From positions 3,137,415 through 3,201,414 of the forward strand of contig NC_049981.1 of NCBI RefSeq assembly GCF_000003815.2: a stretch of 64,000 nucleotides of DNA, given 5' to 3'. This stretch comes from Branchiostoma floridae (lineage: Eukaryota > Chordata > Leptocardii > Amphioxiformes > Branchiostomatidae). The notes under the pieces are model-generated. The model saw only the letters and a list, made by a program, of their open reading frames with translations, did not search any database and was not told the origin of the DNA. The position numbers and the translations under genes were made by a program. Positions 55,923-64,000 of the stretch are shown piece by piece (positions within the stretch are counted from its first letter, which is position 1; each line of letters starts with the position of its first letter).

Positions 55923-56351
55923 TAGGAGTGGGTACCGGTACAGAAAATTCAGCTAAAGGTACAGTTCAGGCCCAGAGGATCAGGTCCAGGTCCGGACCTG
56001 AACCTGGACCTGATTATCTGTGACGTCAACCAATGGCCCATTTCGCTATAAAGAATCTGTTTGGTGGAGTATCTGACGTCCGTTTTTAAATCTTATCTTC
56101 ATGTAAACAACACTTGTTGGACCGTAGAAGCTTGGTATAAATGAGTATCAAATCTCCTCTATTCAGCTCTTGTTCTTTTCTTTAACCTGTAAGCCCCAAA
56201 ACACGTGAACACCTGCCAGTATAATCTGTTCATTTTCCATTCGGTCCAGAATCCATCCGGTCTACTGATTTTTTTCAGGTCCGTTTTTTTAAACAATTCA
56301 ACAAGTAAAAACGGGTTTTGTATCGGTACGCCGTACCGGTACCCACCCCTA
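55923..56351. mobile_element. hAT-like MITE in the 3' UTR of the fibrinogen gene
   Basis: It starts TAGGAGTGGG, ends CCCACCCCTA, and is flanked by CCCAAGGC and CCCAATGC (8 bp, one mismatch). The interior repeats 'ggtccaggtccggacctg' and 'gtaccggta'. It is the same family as 24166-24598 in opposite orientation. Its edge lies 16 bases beyond the stop codon of the minus-strand gene. Confidence 0.85.
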
Positions 56352-56367
56352 CCCAATGCTGTAACGA

Positions 56368-59300
56368 TTACGGTTCGGTGGGATTGTTCGCAGGCTTGTG
56401 GCGGATCTTCATCTCTACATGAGGTATGGTTTTGTATCCTCGCCACGGCACCCAGCTAACGGACGACAGGTTAGCTTCAGCATCTGTTAGGGAAAACCAA
56501 GTAGAACAGTGAGACGATGGAATAGGCAGTAAAAGTCAAATAACAGCTCTACGAACTAATCACAAATCATTATTTAGAATGCGGGTTAGCTTAGGCCTTC
56601 AAAGAAGTCAAACACATTATTTTGTCGTGTAGTCACAGAAAAGTTGGCTTTTGCGTAGAAGGGACAACCATTTCTGGGACAAACAAACGGGCTTAAAATG
56701 TTATCAAAAAGTAATGCCACCCTACATAATGGGACAGTCGAACGAGTCATAATATAAACCAAAATGACATTGGAGATTGGTTAACGTCGTTTGACGTTAT
56801 AAAATGTCGTTTGAATACCTTCAGCATATTGTTTGCGACAAGTAGTGTTGGTGAAATTGATTTCTATCGGCTACATATGGCGGTGAGAAGCAGAACTCCA
56901 TTTAGAAGCTCTGACGAAGGTGTCTGAGAGACATCGAAACGTAAGCTATGTAAGTACCTACTGGTTGTGTAATAAGAATTCTCCTTCATCCTATATTCTA
57001 CCAACCTGACGAAACTATCTTCGGATGATTTCTATCACGTTTTATGGTATGATTCCTATCCACTTACCGTCAGTGTACTCTCCGTTTAGATTAGCATCGA
57101 AGCACTTGGCGTACCACCAGCCGCCGCGGTAGGCGCTGGCACAGTTGCCGCTAGCCAGGCTGTCATGCTCCCTGTCCTTGGTACTGAACGGCTGGTCCCG
57201 ATGGACGTACAGAGCGTCTCCTGCAGTACCACTGTACTGGCCCAGCTTCAACCTGGTGCAGTAACACAAAGGTGTATAAAGAATTGTAATTTTCACCGCA
57301 TGCAGGAGTTGGGCTTGAAATTTGAAATTATTCTTATATCTTTAGAACCTGTACCAACGCCAAGTGCCAGAATGTGCCTAAAGACAACAAAATTCTTTAC
57401 ACACAATCAAAACTGACGATTCGGTGATAGTCTTGGACCTTCCTTATGGTGATTCTGACTGGTTCCGTTATGCACTACCGCTAGGTGTCGCTTCTAACAG
57501 ATGCGGTCCCAAACACATGGACACATTGTCCATGCGGTCTTTACAATGCCTTCCCAAACGTAATCATTGTGTACATAGATGTTGACAAGCAGCAATAGTA
57601 GAAATTTGCTAATTTTTATCGAGTGAGAAACAGAACCAGTCAAAATTGCCCCGAGGAAGGTGACAGACGGTCAACGAATCGTCAGTTTTGAATAAATAGT
57701 CGGTTATGTATAATTTGAATTCTAAAGAACCTGATGTCATTCGGTCTGTAAGCAAGTACTCATGGCGAACAGAGTTGATCAAAATTCCTGAAGTTGCATT
57801 AAGAAATGACGGTTTGGTGTCTACTTATCAAAATCATGTATACTTTTTTATCACAACGGTAGTGTCAGACAATAAAGATTTTGCTTACTGATATTTTGAA
57901 TCCACCCCCTTGACCCGGAACATGTCGTAGTGCGCATGTGCGTGGTCGTCCTCAGTCATGCGCAGTTCAACCCTCAGCTCGTAGTCGCCATGTTTGGTCA
58001 GCTGATGGAGGGCGTGGTTTCCTGGGCGAAAAAATATCGTTTTGCAAATAACTATTCAAATTCATTAAACTACAAGGAACATGGTACTCTGAGGATTCAT
58101 ATTTATAATGACAAACACGACAACACTTTGATTGTTAATCACAAGGTCTCATTCCTGCATTTCACCGTTCCACTGAAATCAAACCTTTGTGGCCGCAAAT
58201 CCGTAAAAGATACGCTACACATATGAAGTTTTGCTTTCTGTTTTAAGCACACTTGTTCGTTAGGCAACAAACAAAATGTCATTCAAATCTAACGGATACA
58301 ACGATAGCTATCCAATTACAAACTGCAATTACCCAATATCCGGTAGAGGCTGATTTCGAGCGGAAAACGCCTCAGACGGCAGCACTCAGGACAAAGAAAC
58401 GTCGCGTCCGACCATCGCTCGCATTACAAAGCTTTCTGACATAATAATAACAGTATTACACAAGCTTTCATTTCAAAACATTTTTTATATTAGTTGGGGC
58501 GATGAAAGGGGATTTATCATCCACCTAAACACGGACTTTTGACACCCAACCATTTGGGGGGACTCTTTGGGAATATGCACTCAGAGTAATACAGGAATGA
58601 TACGGTAAACCATAATTCTTACAAACTACGACAAACGAGAGGGTACTTGAATAAGAAGGTTCCTTGTTCACGATCAAGTACTTCATTCCAACAACGTTTC
58701 AAAGACCATTTTTCCAGCTTTCAATAGTTCACGTTGTACTGCAGCACTGGGTGTCGCTGCTTACAGAGTCGGTTGATACGTAAACATTTACATATAAATA
58801 TCTAAAGTTAATTCGGTGCTTACAATTCATTTCTTCAAGACAATTTTGAGAAGATATCTATAACAGTGTTTTTCCATGTGGCGGTATTATGGCACCTTCT
58901 AGAATTATGGGACTTGAAATTTAAAAAGACAATAAAGCTCCACACCTATCCAGTATTCTCCGTCTGGGTTGCCAAACCCTTTTCTGTATTCGTCCCAAGT
59001 CTTGAAGAAGTCAACCTTGAAAGATACAAGAAACAAACATATGACTAAGATGAAGCTGTAGACATGAAACTAGTTTTAGTGATTAATTGTGGCACCAATA
59101 TGGAAGCCATTAGTATAGTTGCCAACTTGGTAAGTGATATCAGTCTTCCACACTAGTGTCACTTTTACACTTCTTGAATAGAGGAATGAAGGACTTGCTT
59201 TCCGTGCTAGCATATTTTGTCACTTCAATTATTGTTACAGCGTTCATGTTGTCAATTTTGAACAATTTCATCCATCTTGTTTTTTTTTCGCCCTGTTATC

Positions 59301-62195
59301 TTTAAAGTTTGCAGTCTGCAGAGGATGTCATACGTAAGGCCACAGCTTTTAGATTTTATGGATGACATCCTATGCAGAACGCAAAAATAATGAGATAGAG
59401 ATAGTCATGGCTACATCCCTAGTGTCGCTTCTACAAGTATAATTATCAGGCTACAACACACACGTTTATCTATTTTGGTCTGTCTGACCATCTCCGAAGA
59501 GGAAAAAAGGTCTTGCTTTTTTCTAAAAATCAGGCGAAAATTAATGAGCGCGCTGGTGTCATCTATAAAATGTACTTGCTGTGACCTAAGTACATTAAAT
59601 TTACAAATGTTCTTACCTGTTCGTCGCCGTCAGTCTTGCGTCTCCTCTGGATGACAGTCCACGGTCCTCCCGGGCTGCTGAAGTCACAGTAGGCCCTGTA
59701 GTCCTGTCCGTCAGGGAGAACCAGGGTCTTCACGCCGCTTTCCTCGTCAGGCTTATCCTTCTTTAGCAACGTGCAATCTGGAAATCAGTATTAAACAAGC
59801 TAATCAGGGACAGCAAATTTTACCTCCTTGTCAGCAGCGCTCTCTGGCAGACCGTAGAGGAAGTGAAGGGTGGAAACACAGTTAAAGCTTAGACTGTCAT
59901 ACTAGTGTTATGCACCGAAAAATGTAGCAATTTAGAGTAGCATGAATGCATGGTCCTATAATAATACAAATATTTGACGGACATGCAGCCACTATCTTAT
60001 TGGTCACTTTCCTAGCAATTTAGAGTAGCATGAATGCATGGTCCTATAATAATACAAATGTTTGACGGACATGCAGCCACTATCTTATTGGTCACTTTCC
60101 TAATTGACAGGCTATCATTGGTTGGTGAGCCAATTATGATTTATTTTATAGTCTTTTTTTTTTCCTCATTGAACTCGCTTTAGATCTATCATTGCCGCCA
60201 CGTAAGAAAGGTGTACAGGCGCGGTACTCTGAGATACCGGATCGTTCTAGATCGCAGGTACGGTTTCTCACCTCTAAACGCAGGTGTTGGCTGGTCGGTA
60301 CCGGCCGGCACGGGTGCAGGTGTACCCGCTGGTGTGGTCGGACTACCGGCTGTTTCGGAGGATTCCTTGTCTGATTCAGCTTCCGCCTTTTTATCTATTA
60401 CAGAAATATCACAGCAAAGAAAAAGCATCAATAAACAGAACAGCCATTCACCCATGGGCCATTTTCTAACAATATTTTCTAACATCATTGCTTTAATTTC
60501 TGATAAGTTTGCAACTATGTCATATGACATCTCGTACGTATCTTCCAAAGTCATAAAAGATATGACAGAACAAATATCAGAGAAAAACATTGTTCACTAT
60601 ATAATACCCTGTGTGTGTAGATATTTGTTCAACCTTCCTGGACACTGAGATCCATAGAATAAAAAATTGTTTGCCAAACTTTTTTTTTATTAGCATCCAT
60701 TTCAAGATGCCGATATAATAAAATCAACATTGCCTGAGGTGTACAGAAATTCCGACGACTGCGTTCTATCCCAACGACATTTCAGCAAAACATAACGTAC
60801 CTATGAGCTGACTTATGGCCGAGTTGAGGTTCTTGATCTGGTCCTGTAGTTGTCTCATCTTTGCTGTCTGTTCCTGAAGCTTCTCTCTCAAGTTGTCGTT
60901 GGAGTCTTCCAAGTTCTGCGTGCGGTACTGGATCTCTGTCACCTCGTTCTCCACTGCCAGGCGTTCAGCCTCCTCCTAGCGGATGACGAAAGAAATGCAG
61001 GATGAATTCGGTCCAAAGTTGATACAATCAAAGAAAGAACCGTTCGCGAGCACCAGGGTATGATGTATGGCGGCTGCATAATTGTTGAGAAAATACTAGA
61101 TAACACAAAAGTGGTAAATAATAGTTAATTTCATACTTATAGCCTTTGCTTAGAGAAAACATGCATGCATTGGAACTACTAGTTTTGTTAAGGTAGGGAA
61201 GAACTGATATAATTTATGCAAAGGAGGACCGCATTTGCCTAATCAATGAGAAACCTATAGAATATTCAGCATCAATAAAAGAAAACATCATTTGGCGAAA
61301 ACATGGAAAGAGTAAAAATATTTCTTACCTTTAGCAGCTTGTTTTTCCTTTCCGCGAAAACTTCAGACCGCCTTTCCTCGGCCATGTCAATCGCTGAGGG
61401 GAAACAATGTTGTAATGTGTGAGATACAGTTTGTAACGAAACCGCTAGGTGGCGTGATTGCACCACGCCGAAACCGCGTCACTCTTTGCACGTTCTGCTT
61501 GGCAATGTAGAAACGTTCTTCACAGAATCTGTTTAATAATATTTACTCAATGGTCTGAAAGCGTCAAGTTAAAAATTGTAGAAATGGAATTTTCAAATTC
61601 TAACAGCTTAGATGCCATCATGTTCTTTACAGATACTCAATGTCGGCAAGGTGTAACCCATGAGTATTCAGGGATCTGTTTTCATTGCAACATCAGTAAT
61701 TCGCCAAATTTTGACATGTAACAAAAAGGAATGCTTTATGTTTTCTGGCTTTCTGTCAGTTATTACTATTGCCCCAAATGCTACAGATAACTGGTATATG
61801 TGAACTAGTTGTTATTCGCTACGCAAATGACATAGTTTACCCGTGGCTAAAGGTGAACTAGCGTTAGTAGTGCCCGAGGTTTCTTGCCGCTGCCTCCCTT
61901 CAAGTTCAAAGTAGGTACCCCCCCCCCCCCCCCATAAAACATATAACAGAGCCTACGTCCACGTACCTTGGCCCATGTTTTTGATACGAGTCTGTAAGTC
62001 CATGTGATGTTTTCTGGGTGAGTATGTCTCCTGGCATCCTCCCGTTGGTTTCTCCACCAGGAGAGAGTACCTGCAACTGTCGCCATGTTCCGTCACTTCA
62101 TAGTTCGGGGTTGGATCGGTCTGATGATGATCATGGGCCAAAGAAATAGCGACAATTGCAAAGAAGTAGAGCGATATGCGACGAAACTTCGCCAT
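56368..62195 (-). CDS. Secreted coiled-coil/fibrinogen C-domain protein (angiopoietin- or ficolin-like)
   Basis: Nine exons on the minus strand: 62195-61967, 61393-61329, 60975-60801, 60394-60272, 59777-59617, 59015-58946, 58021-57889, 57252-57068 and 56483-56368. All junctions are GT-AG and the sum is 1257 nt, giving 418 aa. Signal peptide [20 protein letters not shown]; a Cys pair ([15 protein letters not shown]) like the N-terminus of angiopoietin-type proteins; a coiled coil in exons 2-3 (about 77-156, [20 protein letters not shown]); a Pro/Thr linker in exon 4 ([14 protein letters not shown]); and a complete fibrinogen C-terminal domain (about 198-418). The domain opens DCTLL and has [41 protein letters not shown], the Ca-site-like [24 protein letters not shown], and closes [19 protein letters not shown]. 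It probably forms oligomers and binds glycans or receptors extracellularly. The exact orthologue is unclear. Confidence 0.92.
57407..57691. mobile_element. Full-length MITE, CCTCAGGGC family, in fibrinogen-gene intron
   Basis: 'tcaaaactgacgattcggtg' and 'accttccttatggtgattct' on the left pair with the complement of 'aagttgccccgaggaagg'-type sequence and 'gaatcgtcagttttga' on the right. The TIR is about 58 bp and the total about 285 bp. The core 'aggtgtcgcttctaacagat' is shared with 466, 26040 and 58745. It lies between exons 7 and 8 of the fibrinogen gene. Confidence 0.8.
58735..58805. mobile_element. MITE fragment, CCTCAGGGC family
   Basis: 'tgtactgcagcactgggtgt', 'cgctgcttacagagtcggtt' and 'acgtaaacatttacatata' match the inner part of the family. 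This copy shows that the 'aaacgtaa..catttacata' found upstream of GPCR exon 2 belongs to the repeat. Confidence 0.6.
59925..60100. repeat. 88-bp tandem duplication
   Basis: The unit starting 'tagcaatttagagtagcatg' and ending 'attggtcactttcc' is present twice in a row (shift 88 bp, one visible mismatch, atatttg/atgtttg). It lies in the intron between exons 4 and 5 of the fibrinogen gene. Near-identity suggests a recent event. Confidence 0.9.
61848..61933. repeat. Truncated MITE end and poly-C tract
   Basis: 'aaaggtgaactagcgttag' is the end of the MITE family at 20613. A run of 16 C occupies 61918-61933. Both are in intron 1 of the fibrinogen gene. Confidence 0.5.
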
Positions 62196-63440
62196 TTGTT
62201 TTTCCGGTGGTAACAGTGTACAAGCACTACACAAATGTAGGGACAACTCGTGGTCGAGGGTATGATAGGGGTAGCCGAGTTCCAGATCGGGAATACTAAT
62301 CCTATAACATAATCTTATACCATTTCGCCTCCCCAGTTCATTACCAATATTGAAAAAAATATGAATACAGCAGTATCCAGCACTGTTCATTGCGTTCAAT
62401 GCGCAATAGGCAGTGGTCATTGTTGTACAACTTAAATATCATGAACAGACGCATTGCTTATTACAATAAGTGTATTTCGAACGAAAATAAATTTCGCAGA
62501 CAGACGTCGACATTCTAAGCCTTTGTGTTTTTGCTTAAAGTCGGAATTCCACATTATGACCAATGGATCATTATAACGACTTTTCTCAACCCCCGTGGGA
62601 GCCCCAGATTTGAGGTATTATTGTCCCCCTAAATGAGCCAGACCCCCGCCCCTGACCTTTCAGTGTAGAAATACAACAACAGTATTTGTCCACTTATCAG
62701 ATTAAGTTTATGTGCGAACGTGATTACAGTCCGACTGCTGTTAAATGTTCGGATTAAAAAGATAAAAATCTTAGTCAAAACAATAGGTGTTAATGGACGC
62801 ATGTATGGCAATCTAGTTATAGGACCTTAAAATTATAGACACGGTGTAGAGATAAAAATCAAATGGGTTGTATTGTAAAGTGGTAAGGTGGCCTTGTATT
62901 TAGGGTTGTTGTCTCTAAATGTGTTTTTTGGTGTTCGTAGTTTATCAAACATAAGAAGTGTATCGGAAAGACGATTATCTGATATTGTTTGTTTGCTTGA
63001 ACCTTTATTTGATAATAAGAAGTTTATGACATACAAATGCTACAAACTACTAACTTAAAGAAAAATTGTTCGTCTACGTCAATTTTTAATTGCACCTGAA
63101 ATCAGTGGATATATCACAACATTTAACATTTGGGGTAAAGCATCGAAGTATGGAACTGTAAAGCTGGTATTTCTCTGGCCTGCTGGTAAAAAAAAAACTA
63201 TTTTCGACGACTTTTTCCCAATATTCTTCTGCGGTCACACTGACGTGCGACAGACGAATGAAATATGTGACCTCCACAAACAAAATGGCCGTGTCACAAA
63301 TTAGCTACAAGATACCTTTCTAAGAAATCGCAGTGTCGGTTGTTAAAAAACTAAATTAGAGACTGAATCAAAGGCCTATGTACAATGATAAAGATTCACC
63401 AATAAAACATGTGCAGTGATCGCTCTTGTTAGTCAGTAGT
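62196..63440 (-). promoter_or_regulatory. Upstream region of the fibrinogen gene (intergenic)
   Basis: Read on the minus strand, 'ggtataagattatg' at about 62308-62321 is a possible TATA-like site ~120 bases before the ATG. This is weak evidence. No other gene or repeat is recognised up to 63440, so the promoter probably lies in the first few hundred bases. Confidence 0.3.
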
Positions 63441-63620
63441 TGTCGTATAGCCCTGGGTCAGTTGCTTCATTTGGCGAATATCAATTTTTTTTTCAATTTC
63501 AAAAAAAACTTCGCCATTTTTTAAAAGCGACTAATTTGCGACTAGTTTGCTACTTTTTAGCGACTTGTTGGCAACTGTTAGCGAATGCCGTTTGCCAACA
63601 GCCGTGACCCAGTGAGATAC
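63441..63620. mobile_element. Small inverted-repeat element
   Basis: 'gccctgggtcagttgct' on the left and the complement of 'aacagccgtgacccagt' on the right bracket a 'gcgactaatttgcgactagt'-rich interior. The style matches the first 110 bases of the window. Confidence 0.45.
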
Positions 63621-63832
63621 TGTAAATGCAGAAATGTTCGCGGTGGTTTTATGTTTGCGGTTTTTACGGTGGCAACTTCACCGAGAATTTAAAACCATCG
63701 CGAACATTTTTCCATGGCAATAAGAGACAGTGCATGGTACTACCGCGAACTTAAAACCACTACAAAAAGCCCCTTTTTCCACTATAATATACCGCGAAAT
63801 TAAATCCCCGCGAACTTATTCGGGCCCACAAA
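63621..63832. repeat. gttcgcggtggtttta-type dispersed repeat
   Basis: Repeated 'cgcgaac' and 'aaaaccac' words in both orientations ('gttcgcggtggttttatgtt' at 63638; 'taccgcgaacttaaaaccac' at 63741). It resembles a repeat I know as abundant in marine invertebrate genomes. It lies directly after the stop of the partial fibrinogen gene. Confidence 0.5.
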
Positions 63833-64000
63833 CTATACTACAAAGTCTTTAGGCCGAATCTTCATCTCCGTGCGTTTCAGGCTGTGGCTGCCTCTCCACG
63901 GCAGCCAGGTGACGCCCCTCCCCAGATTTCCGGAGCCTTGGTACAGTCCGTTCAGGTTAGTCTGCACACAGCCTGGGTAGTACCACCAGCCACCTCTGTG
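63833..64000 (-). CDS. Second fibrinogen C-domain gene, last exon (partial)
   Basis: The minus strand reads HRGGWWYYPGCVQTNLNGLY, then GRGVTWLPWRGSHSLKRTEM and KIRPKDFVV, then TAG at 63835-63833. This is the C-terminal end of a fibrinogen-related domain (GGWWY..C...NLNG.Y, then W.PWRG...L...EMKIRP). The 5' side leaves the window. Unlike the complete gene, there is no intron between the 'NLNG.Y' segment and the 'W.PWRG' segment. Same strand and head-to-tail order with the 56-62 kb gene indicate a tandem cluster. Confidence 0.88.
   Translation of the reverse strand, partial: HRGGWWYYPGCVQTNLNGLYQGSGNLGRGVTWLPWRGSHSLKRTEMKIRPKDFVV

Overview
This is a metazoan nuclear contig: protein genes are split into short exons with GT-AG introns, and most of the sequence is inverted-repeat transposons (MITEs and foldbacks), tRNA-headed SINEs, decayed LINE ends and satellites. 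The mix of a melatonin-receptor-like GPCR expansion, clustered fibrinogen-domain genes and very many small inverted-repeat elements suggests an invertebrate deuterostome, most likely a lancelet (Branchiostoma). That identification is an inference. Three N gaps (18349-18867, 22415-22514, 32912-33011) break the assembly.

Layout. 1-12 kb has no gene. It holds a 3.6-kb foldback element flanked by TTAA (1793-5409), small MITEs, and two adjoining satellites of about 201 bp and about 193 bp (8599-11896). 12-54 kb is a tandem segmental triplication carrying three class A GPCR genes on the + strand. Their coding spans are 15436-30003, about 32.9 kb (first exon in a gap) to 37996, and 46938-51615. Each repeated block starts with the same leader sequence (about 12.18, 32.07 and 45.07 kb), then a conserved promoter block, a 19-residue signal-peptide exon, two phase 1-1 ectodomain exons, a TM1 exon and one large exon for TM2-TM7. 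The 3' flanks are also homologous. Later transposon insertions differ between the blocks, so each block serves as an 'empty site' for the others. 56.4-62.2 kb holds a complete nine-exon minus-strand gene for a secreted coiled-coil plus fibrinogen-C-terminal-domain protein (418 aa). The last exon of a second such gene enters at 63833-64000.

Biology. The receptors carry the NRY signature of the melatonin/Tre1-type branch and an intron in the first cytoplasmic loop. They also have a cleavable-type leader, several N-glycosylation sequons and an acidic tyrosine exon. Copy 1 alone has a 26-unit Ser/Thr/Pro/Asp stalk built from a 27-bp minisatellite. The fibrinogen-domain genes are typical of secreted lectin- or angiopoietin-like proteins. 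No functional link between the two gene groups is visible beyond adjacency.

The exon models were built by hand. Concatenated exon lengths stay in frame throughout: 1890 nt for GPCR copy 1, 1233 nt for copy 3 and 1257 nt for the fibrinogen gene. Homology calls rest on recalled family motifs, not on a database search.
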